A stretch of DNA of 64,000 bases from Dichotomocladium elegans. Its lineage: Eukaryota > Mucoromycota > Mucoromycetes > Mucorales > Lichtheimiaceae. Of this stretch, positions 47,561 through 60,373 are shown piece by piece. Both the position numbers and the translations under genes were made by a program. The stretch lies in the NCBI GenBank assembly GCA_025716815.1, contig JAIXMN010000007.1, positions 885,501-949,500 on the forward strand, in the 5' to 3' direction. Each line of letters starts with the position of its first letter. The first letter of the stretch is position 1. Below the pieces are notes generated by a model. That model made no database searches and had not been told where the DNA came from. It saw only the letters and a list, made by a program, of their open reading frames with translations.

Positions 47561-48385
47561 CGTCCGGGTCCCTTCTCTTCTTGATAATGGAGACTCCTAC
47601 GCCATCCGTGTCAAGCGTACCACGAAATCGAAGTACTCCATTCTCTGTAGGCTCGAGAGCTTTTCGAATGGACATCGATGACCTCATCCCATCCGCCAGG
47701 ATAAGGAACTTTTTTGGCCCATGAGCGACCCAGAATGTTTTGCCATATGATTTTTGCGTCAATCATTATGTATGACGGAGACCATGACCGACGAAGAGGG
47801 AAACAGGCAAATGCAGGGAACTAAAGTCGCTCAAAAAGGAGAGCGAGCTCGTAAAAGGCTGCGATATGTTGGATTGGAAGAGCCTTTGCATCGTAGTAGA
47901 TGCTATCGTTGTCAAAGGCGTGGGTACTGGTGTAAGCATTGAAAATTGGCCGGATGGCGTCGAAAGCTTCCTGAAAATAAGCTGGGTCGTCTGGGATGTC
48001 GTCTCTGGATACGTTTCGATGAGCTACAATCTGCTTAATGTTGTTGCGGGTGTAATGATTGTCTCTCGGATCCGTTGACTGATTTGTGTCGCGTCTAGAC
48101 CTTGGCCCCCAGCTACTATTCAGGCTCCTCTTTCCGCTGTCGAATATCCAGCAAGACATTGATAGCCCGCCGAAAGTGTTGGCCGAATCGCATTTGAACG
48201 TTATTGGTGTAAGCAACAACCATCGTGGGCGCCTTCGTAATTTGCCGGTCGATGAACTTTCATAAGTACGGTAGGTTGTCGATGAAACGAGTGTATCAAA
48301 GAAAAAGAGCGAGTGAGAGTAAACAAGCGGTTTTCTTTGCGAAAGTACATATTATCTGTTCTTTCATATTTGACTAGTCTCATAT
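47500..48385 (-). pseudogene. Fanzor/TnpB-like remnant F3 (mirror of F2)
   Basis: Minus-strand frames give MRLVKYERTDNMYFRKENRL (48383), a longer open stretch VSRDDIPDDPAYFQEAFDAI and AFDNDSIYYDAKALPIQH, and then FRGTLDTDGVGVSIIKKRRD near 47580. It preserves the middle segment that is frame-shifted in F2 and so shows the F2 deletion. It ends at the same point as F2, where the convergent transposase remnant begins. Confidence 0.65.
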
Positions 48386-48426
48386 AAGCACTCAGATGAT
48401 AGGATTAACGGGAAATCAATTATGTA

Positions 48427-48580
48427 CAGTGGCCACTCCTCATAGTGATATTCATTATAATGATAATTCATTGTAGCGATACACTTTACAGAACAAAATT
48501 ACCAGGTAAGGCTTATTCCAATTTGTTATAGTGATACGACTTCCTGGAACCGAGGGTATCACTATAACGGGCGGCCACTA
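48427..48580. mobile_element. MITE copy in right arm
   Basis: 154 bp, the reverse counterpart of 38546-38699, starting CAGTGGCCACTCCTCATAGT and ending in the inverted GGCGGCCACTA, TA on both sides. Confidence 0.75.
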
Positions 48581-50829
48581 TAGCATAAATGCAGATGCAA
48601 TTCTTACCAAACCTACCCCTGGATACGCCCAATGCAATTCCGTTTCTAACAGCGTCACGGACGGCATGTCGATTGTTGAAATACGCTATGCGAGCGGCCT
48701 AGGGCTAAAAACACCAAAATAAACAGTATCAGTAAATGATGAAAATCGTCGATGAAAAGATCATGTGATCCGCCGCTGTATTTACTGCAGCATCGTTTAT
48801 TATAAAGAAATCTCCTTTCTCCATCAACTTCATCCCGAGCCTCTCTTTCATGGTCTTATCCGTATGATCACTATAACACTAACTTATTTATAGCAGTCTA
48901 GCACCATGTTCTCCGTAGATTAACCAATCGTACCCGTACTTGATGAGCCATGGAAGAGAGGAGTTCCTGAACACCCTTCCGGTCTCTCCGTCCCGGGTAT
49001 CGCCGGGACTACCCAGGATAACTCCTAGGTGCTTCGGGGCCCTTGAGTGTAAGTCAAAACGCGTATGGAGGAATATTGTTTTCTGTTGACTAACAGGTTT
49101 TAATCCATGGATGCGAAATCTTTTTACCTACTGATACGACAACTTTATACAATTCTATGCGACATTTATTTTTGAAAATAAAGTACTATATCGTACTCAG
49201 ATAATTATACTTTTTAGGAATAAATGAGAGCAAACAGGCGCGCGCCGCAGCTCCGGACCGAGACGCTGGATATCACACCATATGCTTGAAGAAGGCATAG
49301 AGACAGATGTACGGATAAATTACCGGGGGGTTGTTCAACACTACGTGTTTATTTAATGACGCACTGGAATTGGATGGTATATACTGTGGTGTCTAGAACT
49401 GTTTCTTACAGATCATCAAATGAACAAGCTACACTTCACTGATTTCTTAGCCTTGGTTGCTTTTCGTTAAGGTGAATACGCTACTTTCGAAAATAAATTT
49501 CGTAAACGAGATAAAATAATGAGGGATAGAATTGTATAAAACTGTCGTACAATCGGTAAAACGGATCCATGAAATGGAACATTTTAGGCAACAAAAAACA
49601 CAGTCTCTTCTCTACACCCTTTAACTCACATCCGAAGAGCAGTAGAGGTGGCCTGGCGATAACCAGGACATAGGAATTGGAGAAGATCAACAGCGACGGG
49701 GGAAGAGACCAGAGGCAGCAGCGAAAAGGAGCGGAAGGAGCGGAAGGGTGCCCAGGATCTCATCTCTTTTATGGCTCAACAAGTACTGGTACGATTGGTT
49801 AACCTACGAAGAAGATGTTGCTAGACTGTTATAAATTAGTGTTATGGTGATCATACCGGATAAGACCATGGAAGAGAGGGTCGGCACAAAATTTCATCAC
49901 TTAGTGATACTCGACTGGCACAGCTTGAAAAAGCCTTGGAACACAGTCTTCCCATTTCCGCGACGGATCATGTACTCCTTTCGATACACAAGTTTCGTCA
50001 CTTACTGGTGCTTAACTGAGACACAGACTTGAAAACGCCTTACCATTTTCGCGGCAGAAAAGTTCAACGTAGAAAAGGAATTGGATAATAACTTTCAGAA
50101 CACTGCCAAGCTGACCAAAAAGCAAATGGTGTACTAAAAATGAAGCATTGGCCTTGCGGGTTATGGAGGTTTATTAGCAATGAGAGCAAACATGATTTGG
50201 AGACACAGCATTCCAGGTTCTGCTAACATGTTCGTTGGAAATGTTCATTAAATACTGATACTTTTTAACCCTTCAACATTTACAGCTCCAAAGGTAAGCT
50301 CCTCTTACCAGAGGTTAGATACCAGAAACTGAAATACTGTATGTATTGAGCTATCCCGATACAGACATGTCTCCACCTACTACATCAATACGAGCGTCTC
50401 CAGCATTCATGAGAACGGTGACCAAATCCTTTCGGTAAAGTGTGGCATTCAAAGCATCGATCGGCGAGAAAGGACATCCTGAGCGGTTACTGGAGGTGGT
50501 CAACATTGCCCATGCCGCAACAGTGCACGCGTTCTCCTTCTCAATACATATTCATAAACAAACTTCAAGCTAATCAATACTTCGAATTTCGATCGTCTTG
50601 AGCAGCCAGTCGCTCCAAGTTGGCAATTAGTAACCGACCGATAAAACGGTTCTCGTCGGAAACCAATCAGATGCTTTTGGGGAGGCTTTGCAGCCCTATT
50701 GCCTATTCTCAACTTTTATCCTGAAGGCTACAGATTTCAAAAAGACGATATCTACTACAACAGTAAAATATTTTGCCAAACATTTTGCGATGATCTTGGA
50801 ACAATGGTGAGGAGCTCGTCAAGTTGGAC

Positions 50830-51320
50830 TGTTGGTATAAGGTAGTTTACCTCAATTCCAAAAGCTGTTAGCCCCAGAAAAAAGGCAATCTCATGTTCCG
50901 TGGCATGATCAGCACAGATAGTATTGGCGTTACTGTATTTAAAGAGTTGAGAGCATCACTGACGTCAACCGCGATAACTCTAAAAGCAAACAAGAAGCCA
51001 ATCCCTTATACTACAATCCTGAACCGAGCGGGTCATTAAGAGATATCAGGACGATGTGTAGCCCTCGATCCAGGCCGATGAGACCTTATGTACTGCATGT
51101 CCGAGGATTCAACAAATATCAGGTCTCGACAGTTCCGGTATACCAAATCCGAGCAGCACAAGGCGCGCGAAAGCAACAAGTTCCGTCAGTTGAAGCAACT
51201 GCGCAATGCAAACAGCCTAAAGTTGTATTTGTGGAGCATGGCCTATCCCAGGAGCATAAGCCGCACACTGGTTCCGGAGGATACCATGGCCGATTACGTG
51301 TTCCTATCATTGCAGGCGTA
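50830..51320 (+). pseudogene. Fanzor/TnpB-like remnant F4 with RuvC-I block
   Basis: Plus-strand frames give FRGMISTDSIGVTVFKE at 50895-50945, matching the FRGTLxTDGVGVSIIKK block of F2 and F3. Then comes CVALDPGR, a stop, DLMYCMSEDSTNIRS and RYTKSEQHKARESNKFRQLK. A DPGRRDL strand followed by an RYT helix about 20 residues later is the RuvC-I region of TnpB/Fanzor nucleases; the Asp of DPG is the first catalytic residue. Stops interrupt the frame (one directly after DPGR), and the zinc-finger and RuvC-III parts are absent. Confidence 0.7.
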
Positions 51321-51399
51321 CATACTTGGAGTAACCGCGCTTGGATTATGCTTCTTTCATCTGAATCCTTTCGCTTGGGGACAGATGTAGCCGCAAGCT

Positions 51400-51720
51400 C
51401 ATGGTAACCTTGCAAGGGAGACGCCCCAGAGATTCTGTGTGAGAACAAACGGATTGAAGAGAGCACATTCCTCACCAACGACTGGCTTTGCCCATCTTCT
51501 TAAAAAGGTAGTTTGTTCATTTCAGAATGTAAATGGATACATATAACGGAAGCTGTGTTGTGCGACCTCTTTGGCCGTCCATGCGACATCTGCTTTGTCA
51601 TCACGCTTGAAGATTTTTGGGCAAACCTACTGTAATGATTATGATCCTGCGATTTCAGAACTGCCAAGGCGCAACTTCATTTTTGGGAAACAGTGTCATA
51701 CGATGTTGCAGTGTACCAGC
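51400..51720 (-). pseudogene. Tc1/mariner-like transposase remnant, copy E (5' end only)
   Basis: Shares with copies B and C the segments TGTGAGAACAAACGGATTGA, TTTGTTCATTTCAGAATGTA, GACATCTGCTTTGTCATCAC and the outer end AACTTCATTTTTGGGAAACA. No catalytic block remains. Confidence 0.65.
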
Positions 51721-52404
51721 AACGCTAGTGCGCAGGGCCCTCCGCCCTTCAAGAATGGAAGCACGAGTGAATATCGATCTAACAGACGTGTAGTTAGCAA
51801 ACATCGCAGAATCTAAAGTCTATGCCCTGCCTCCACTTGTTGGTGATATGGGATTATAAGCCGATGGTTCAATGGAATTGGCCTTACGCAACTCCCTTGC
51901 AGCTTTGGTCTGACGTCAAGGACCCAATCGCTAGTTAGAAATGATGTATATCCTTTGCCATTCTTTCACTTGTCCTTTACATCCTCTATCAGACGTGGAA
52001 TATGTGGGTTTTTCATTGGAGGTCTTGATTGAACCTTCTCAAGTCCCCTCCCCTTTTCCTCTGCATGGTTGGATCGAATATCCCATCTCTTCAAACGGTA
52101 ATATTAAGACCAGTTTCGTTCTATATGTGATATATATTGCTTGCGCTTTTCTGAGCTTGGGAGCAGCATCAGTTCGGTCCTGCGTACCGACGGGGTCCCA
52201 GAAAAAAAAAAAGACAGCGTACTCGTTGATAAGAGAGACTAATTGCCGCGGGCGTAGTTGTTTTCTGGGGAGGGATGCCTTTCAACACCCGGGTCACCTT
52301 TCGCCGTGTGCGAAATTCCCGCGAAAAAAGATCAATATTTGATTGGCCTGACTTGCGTGCTGCTTTGAACTTTTTTTTTTTCTCCCATCAATCCTGCTAG
52401 ATCA
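51721..52404. other. Intergenic region before the IWR1-like gene
   Basis: No supported gene; a 133-codon ORF (51941-52342) lacks motifs. The last 40 bp are T-rich just before the chosen start codon. Confidence 0.45.
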
Positions 52405-53825
52405 ATGGAAACGCCATCCCCCCAACTCACTCTTTTACGCATTAAGCGCAAGCGGACCGAGGAACCACTTGATGCTCTGTGTAATGTTCTCTCTAGCCTC
52501 TCTTTTTCTCTCTCGCGCGCTACACCTGCCATGCCCACATTCAAGTCCAAATTGCCGTTTCCCTTTTTTTTAACAATAAAGTTCGCATAGTACTTCAAAC
52601 ACAAGTCCATGAAAAACGGCTACGCAAGGATACCAATGTGCTGACGGGTAATGCAAAAAAAAAAAACAAAACCGAGCCTTTGATGGATCGATATTGACAC
52701 AACAACAATAACTCTTTATATGCTATCGCCTCACACACGCCTCGCACCCACACACTCTCCGCCCGATAGTCAATGCAGAAGCCTTACCGACCATTTTTCG
52801 GCTCGCAGAAACAGTCGAAGAAAAAGGTCTGAAGATACCTGCAGAAGCTCAACGATTGAAGGAACGTATCAGTCGACGACTCATGAACCGTGCACCACCC
52901 GAGACGACGGAGGAGCGGAAAGATCGTTTGGTACAAGAAAAAATGGTAATTAAATAGAAGACATATATATCTTTCTCTATCACATGAAATACTAACACAC
53001 CTATGCATCCAACAACATAAGAACACAATCCGACAAGCCCGATACCGAGTGGTCCAAAAGAATCGGAATAGCGCAATGCTTCCAGACATGTAAACAGAGA
53101 GTGAGGGAAATGAAGAGTTCGCGAGATGGATTGATCATGTCTACAGGGATCTTTTTCAAATATACGAGGCCGTCCGTGAAGATGAAGATAAGAAAACGCC
53201 GCAGTTGTTCCCTGATGAAGACAATGCGGACGATGAAGATATCCTGTATAATTTTATTCCCATGGTAAAAGAGTATTTGACATGTGAGTATCCAGTGAAG
53301 GGCGCTACAAAGGAACAAAGGCCTCTAATCACATGGGATTTTCAAGTAAATGAGCGCAAACAGGAGGACGAAAATGACTATGTCTACGATGTGTACTACC
53401 GAGATGACAGCAAGTCTGCGGATGCTATTCAGAACGGAAACGTTGGATCCCTGTAAGCGGAGGGTGCTGCTATTTAACAAAAGAATCAGAGGACTCATTG
53501 GATCAATAGTGTGTGGTTCGATGAAGATAAACAGTACATGAACGACAAGGATTCAGATAGCGATGTTGGGAATGAGGAAGACGAGGACTCGAACGGTAAG
53601 TTGTGAAGGGCGCTGGGTCTCTCATAATGCGATGCTCACGCTACTGCTATTTGCGTGTTTTAGCCGAAGATTATTATCAGAATGATTACCCAGACGAGGA
53701 GAGTGACGGAGAATTTGAAGACCGTATGTAATCAACGGTGAAGCGATCACAAACCATATTAACACCTCCTGCCTTACCGTGTAGAATTCGGCTATTCGTC
53801 TGAAGATGATGAGGATTACTACTGA
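52405..53825 (+). CDS. IWR1/SLC7A6OS homologue (RNA polymerase II nuclear import factor)
   Basis: Nine small exons (52405-52480, 52582-52647, 52770-52945, 53022-53089, 53147-53283, 53347-53452, 53510-53595, 53664-53723, 53785-53825) join in phase to 271 aa. The N-terminus contains LRIKRKRTEEPLDAL, the signature start of the family. The centre has LYNFIPMVKEYL. The Iwr1 core is NDYVYDVYYRDD, then VWFDEDKQYMNDKDSDSD, and the tail AEDYYQNDYPDEESDGEFED ends FGYSSEDDEDYY. Iwr1 binds assembled RNA polymerase II in the cytoplasm and supplies a bipartite nuclear localisation signal. The sixth exon junction is ambiguous because the 63-nt intron 53284-53346 is open in frame. The gene converges on the PABP gene, 99 bp apart. 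Confidence 0.9.
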
Positions 53826-53924
53826 GTGCGTCTTACTACAACCTCTTTCCTTTGATCTCTCTACCCAGAGGACGATCCTTTTAATATTTGATAAAAACGA
53901 ACAAAAGATCCATGACACCCATTT

Positions 53925-55268
53925 TTATGCGGACTGATGCTGTAGCAATACGGCAATCGCCTCGTCCGCCTTAATTTCTAGTGCCTTGGGCTGGTTGATG
54001 AGCGCAACAAGGTCCTCATTGTCCATTTCGAGCAGCATGCCTGTTACTTTCCCAGCCTCCTCTGGATACTTCTCGTTACTGTTGAAAAAAAGGGGGGTGC
54101 GTGTCATTACAGAATCATGGGGTTTTCCCGATCTTCCGGGTGGGTGGGCAAAATAATAACTTACACAATCGCATATATCCGCTCGCCCAACATTTGATTC
54201 TGCATCTCAGGAGGATGTGATGCAATCATTTCCATTGTAATTTCCTGTCCTTGACAAGTGGTCGACATAACAGACTGAATGGCATCTGTGGTTGTCATCG
54301 CAGTTGCCGTTGCTGGTGGCATAGCAGCAGCAGCAGCAGCAGCAGCAGTAGCAACAGAGCTGGTGGCAGTGGCAATTGCGCCACTAGCAGGCGACGGGGC
54401 TGACGGATACATTGGGCCGGGAACATAGTTAACGGGATATGGTACCGAGTATGGTGGTTTCATAAAATAAGGCGACATGTCAGGTGAAGGATAACCAGAG
54501 TAATCGTAGTAGACGATCCCATACGGACCATAAGACTGTTGATACTGCTGATACTGTTGATGAACATGGTTATGCTGCTGTTGCGGGTGAGAATTGCTGT
54601 TACGTTGACGGCGGTGCGCGAGCGCAACGTACACCGCCTTGGATCCAATCATACGTCCATTCATTTCAGCAACAGCCTTGGTGGCTTCTTGAGGGCTGCT
54701 GAAGCAGACAAAGCCAAAGCCTTTCGAGGCATCCGTCCTCTCATCGCGCATGACACGCGCGCTGCTGATGGCCCCGAATTTTGTGAATTCGTCGCGCAAT
54801 CGTTGGTCATCAATAGTATCGTCGAGGTTCTTGATGTATAAGTTTGTACCTTGGTAGTATCGGTTTAGGTCCAGTCGTTCCGACTTTTTCTGAGCCCGTG
54901 ACACATAAAGACGCCGTCCAATGTACTCCTTGTCATTCATTTGCTTCACAGCCTGTTCCGCGTCCTCATGCCGGTCGAAATTGACAAAGCCAAAACCCTT
55001 GGATTGCCCGTTCTCATCGCGTTGAATCAGGACAGATGCGATTGGTCCAAATCCAGCGAAAAGCTCCTTGAGTTCCTCTTCCTTGATATCCTGCATCAGA
55101 TTTTTGACATACACGTTTGTGAAACGATCATTGAACCGATTCTGTCCCGATAGTTGTGATGCCTGGTGATGATGGTGTTGCTGTGGTAGCTGATGCTGCC
55201 GGCATGACTGCTGTAGCTGCGGTCTTTGCTGATGCTGTTGCTGGCTATAGCGGTAGTGATGTTGGTTT

Positions 55269-55305
<37 letters not shown>

Positions 55306-56140
55306 GCGGTTGTTGCTGTTGTTGCTGTTGCTGTTGTTGCTGACGCTCGCGTTTTGGGATATGATGACCAACAAACCTTTGGAAATTTAGCTGTAAAGCG
55401 CTATATACGACAAGAAACACGTATTTCCCCTCCTTACAACTCTCGATCATTGAGGGTCGTACCATTGACGTGCTTAATGGCTGTTTCTGCCGCCTCAATA
55501 CTGTCAAAGTGAACGAAACCGTAACCCTTGGACAGACCATCGGCATCTATAACAACTTTGCACGACAGAATAGTACCGAACTTGCTGAAGATTTCGCGGA
55601 GCATGTCTTCATTCATGGCCGGGTCAAGGTTTTTTACAAAAATGTTGCCGCCAGCCAGCCGGCGCTTGGCGAGGTCGCGTTGTGACCACATGATACGGCA
55701 TGGCTTACCATTGATAGAGGTCCCATCAAGAGCAGCGATGGCGCGTTCACCTGTTAAAGACCAAATAAATACAACGCATTAGCACTGCATCAGATAGAAG
55801 AGAAGGAATTACAGTAATAAACAAACGGGGATTGTGGGCATGAAACTTAGAAATTACCATCAGCTTGATGCTTAAGATTGACAAAAGCATATCCAAGACT
55901 GCGCTGTGAAGAGGCGTCGCGACAGACGCGAATGCTGTCGATGGGACCGAATGTATTAAAAATGTCATACAAGTCTGGCTCTTGGACGTTCAGGTCCAGT
56001 TCTCCTACATAGAGCGATGCAGAGGTGGAAGTCGAACGTGTTGGTCTGCTTGTATTGTGTCCTGGTTGGCTCGGTGCTACACTGTCTTGGGTGTCACTCA
56101 AGCATCGTGAAATAACTGACGCATGGTTAAACGATGCCAT
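53925..56140 (-). CDS. PAB1: Poly(A)-binding protein, cytoplasmic (PABP), with a polyQ insert
   Basis: Four exons (56140-55858, 55750-55438, 55376-54165, 54078-53925) give 653 aa. Four RRMs are present with canonical RNP motifs: RRM1 [11 protein letters not shown] and [11 protein letters not shown]2 [12 protein letters not shown] and [11 protein letters not shown]3 [11 protein letters not shown] and [11 protein letters not shown]4 [11 protein letters not shown] and KGFGFVCF. A proline/tyrosine/glutamine-rich linker follows, and then the MLLE domain ([20 protein letters not shown]). PABP binds mRNA poly(A) tails and eIF4G, and through MLLE binds PAM2 proteins. Unusual: a polyglutamine- and histidine-rich stretch of about 70 residues sits between RRM2 and RRM3 (about 55140-55350), where other PABPs have a short linker; part of it is pure CAG/CAA. 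Confidence 0.94.
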
Positions 56141-57029
56141 GGGACGGGGTGGTGGCGGTATTTTGGGGAGGTGGGTAGACGAGAAGGGAGTAAGTTATTG
56201 GGTGGAAACAAAAGCTTGACAAGGAATTTTTTTTTTGAGAGGAGGGACTTCCGGCAAGTAATTTGGATCCAATCACATTTCGCCCCAAGTGTGTGGCCCA
56301 TGATCCGATCCCGATCCAAGAAAATAAGCCAGACGCCCCTGCCCAGCGCTGCACCACCGGCTATCTGCGCAGATCCTTTTTATTTTCGTCTGTCTTCTCG
56401 AAGTTAGTCTTCTGCGGAATCGTACCCGACAAGAGTGATGGAAAGAAAGATAGGGGAGGCAAAAAGGGAGACCGCCTATCTTACTGGATGGGCGTACAGC
56501 GGGTGGGTGTACTTTACGCGCAACACTTCTCAGGAGACATCGTACTTCTCCCCTCTATTGAGAGCCAGCTCTTGTTTGTACTGCAGATACACTCATCCTA
56601 CTTTATTTACACTCCTCTCATCGCGTCTCCTGCATCGTTTCCTCCTAGGACGCCCTTTCCTATCTAGGACCAGCTACTTACAAAGGATGCGATAATGATG
56701 GATTATGTGGAAGGTCGATTATTGTGTATGCTGGAGGTTCTCTCTTCTTCACCTTTCATTTGCTCTACTAAACCCCCGCACCTCTGCATAGATATTACAC
56801 TCTTTAACTCAAGACTGTAAAAGGCCATCATGCGCTAGATGTTTTTGAAAAGTCACGTTTCCGCTTAACAGGCGAGTACGCATTTCCGTCGATATAAGCC
56901 ACACACCAATGATGAAGGCTACATAACAATACCATTTGGCGTTCAAGTCCCTTGGAAAGTCGGAAAGTTGAGTACAATTGAAAATAAATAAATATGTGTG
57001 GGTACAATGAACTAGGAAATGATATCTGT
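56141..57029. other. Promoter of the PABP gene and 3' flank of RIO2
   Basis: ORFs on both strands (56123-56695) overlap each other and have no motif. Nothing beyond expected upstream and downstream untranslated sequence was seen. Confidence 0.45.
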
Positions 57030-58864
<1,835 letters not shown>

Positions 58865-59422
58865 TATATATATGTAGATGGACTCTGATAGAGAGAAAGA
58901 GAATATGTTTCAAGCAACGCTCTTTTTTCCCTTCTGTCCGGGAGAACACTTCGGACAAAGGGGAGTATCAAAGTAGCATAAATTTAGCCAAGCCACCAGC
59001 CTGTCATTTGATCATATCATGATAAACGCGCATACGCCGTGCTGTGAGGCTGCAAGCGAAGCTACTATTAATCACTTCATTCTATTTACAATGTTGATAT
59101 TACCTTGGAGTACGACTTGATGAGTGGAAAACGCGAATATCTGGAGGGTGCTTGAGCTTACGTTTTAGGCAGGTAACAAGCTATGATATTTTCAGTGAAA
59201 GAGGAGTCATGCTTAGATACACATTCGGACCATACCAAGAATAGAAGAACCGTCGCTTGGACGCGCCAATCTGGTATTGCAATCATCAATAGCATCATGA
59301 GTGCTATTGACGCACGATATGGAAAAACAAGTAGCAGCAGCGATAGTCCAAGGACTGTAGCCAGAACTATAAACTGTCAGTGGTAAGTAGGGAATTGCGA
59401 GGTAAACCAAACATTTGTATGC
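58865..59422. other. Spacer between RIO2 and the coiled-coil gene
   Basis: Short ORFs without motifs on both strands. Probably the RIO2 promoter and 3' sequence of the next gene. Confidence 0.45.
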
Positions 59423-60373
59423 CTAAGGAAATAAGGGGTTCTTTCTACCCGTCCAGACTCGAAAAAGGGGCCCTAAAATATCATGGAACTGCTGGTGTGC
59501 AGAGTAAATATCGTTCCGGAGAAATTGCAAGCTCTGGGACGTGGAATTAAGCATACTGGAGAGACTGCTGTTCATGTCGTACACAATATTTTGCCATTGA
59601 ACAACTGCGGCTAGTTGGGAGTCCTAGGATTACAAAGCATGTTATAATAAGTTGAACCCCTCTGCCAACAAACGTGCTCGTCAAACCCGTAATATATGCC
59701 ATTCCGCAGTAGCCTTGCGTTGTTGTACCAGCGCCGAGTCAATGCCTGTGTTCAAATGATTCAGGCGGTTTTCCACATGGTTGATAACCTATATTTAGTG
59801 GCGAGAGAGGTTGAGTAGGTGTCGACACCATCCATATGATCCTTTTTAATTTGTATAGAAATACGCACTACCCCGAAGTCGTGCTCCGTTGTGCGCAAGA
59901 ATGATGAAACTGCCTCTCGATATGATGCATCCATGACATTCAAGTATGTCATCTGCTCCTCTTGTTTTTTCTGTAATTGACCACGTAAGGCAGCGACGAG
60001 ACCGGTAATTTCGGATAAATTTTGTTTGGTCTGTCCATGCATCGTCTTTTTTAAGATCCATACATTAAACCTTCTCTGTAAGGATTAACTTGCAACAATA
60101 CACATTTAAAAACATGCCTTGACAGCTATCTGCAATTCATCCCAAATGTGCTGTTGAGTATGTGTGATGTTGACCAGACTGGCAATTTCCTGCTCCCGCC
60201 ATTCAGTGATTTCCTGGTGGTGCTCTTTCAAAAGCAGGAGGTTGGAAAGTTGCTGCCTGGTAACATTGTGATGCACCTGCTCAATGAGTTCTATTATATA
60301 TAAGCTATGGTGTTGGTAAAATAAACGTATAACCATTACCTCTTTCAATTGGGTATCTGATAGCAAGGCACAT
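59423..60373 (-). CDS. Small helical (coiled-coil) protein of unknown function
   Basis: Proposed exons 60373-60340, 60290-60118, 60075-59872, 59788-59687 and 59623-59423 join in phase to 237 aa. The sequence is almost entirely helix-forming: ELIEQVHHNVTRQQLSNLLL, EHHQEITEWREQEIASLV, ITGLVAALRGQLQKKQEEQ, VINHVENRLNHLNTGIDSAL, then LAAVVQWQNIVYDMNSSLSS. No globular domain, signal peptide or membrane segment is visible. I could not assign a family; the pattern suits a subunit of a coiled-coil complex (for example autophagy scaffold, kinetochore or tethering type), but nothing singles one out. The second intron appears to use a GC donor (AAG|GCATGT). The start is tentative; an upstream ATG frame exists at about 60412 but hits a stop. 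Confidence 0.5.

Larger units (their letters stand above)
46480..49195. mobile_element. Right inverted arm, reverse copy of 37650-41040
   Basis: Read on the minus strand from 49195, it reproduces the left arm: the palindromic end (TTTATTTTCAAAAATAAATG), leader with hairpins, MITE, Fanzor-like remnant and transposase remnant. It is about 0.7 kb shorter, mostly through losses in the transposase part and the single rather than double copy of the 45-bp repeat. Divergence between arms looks modest by eye (long ORFs differ at a few residues). Confidence 0.8.
49480..51720. mobile_element. Decayed composite element, unit 4: leader, Fanzor-like remnant, transposase end
   Basis: A leader copy (49480-49905) begins TTTCGAAAATAAATTTCG and ends GATAAGACCATGGAAGAGAG. 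A Fanzor-like remnant on the plus strand follows, then the outer end of a transposase copy on the minus strand (51400-51720). The order and orientation equal those of the left arm, but the break between the two coding parts is elsewhere, so this is an independent copy. Confidence 0.7.
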
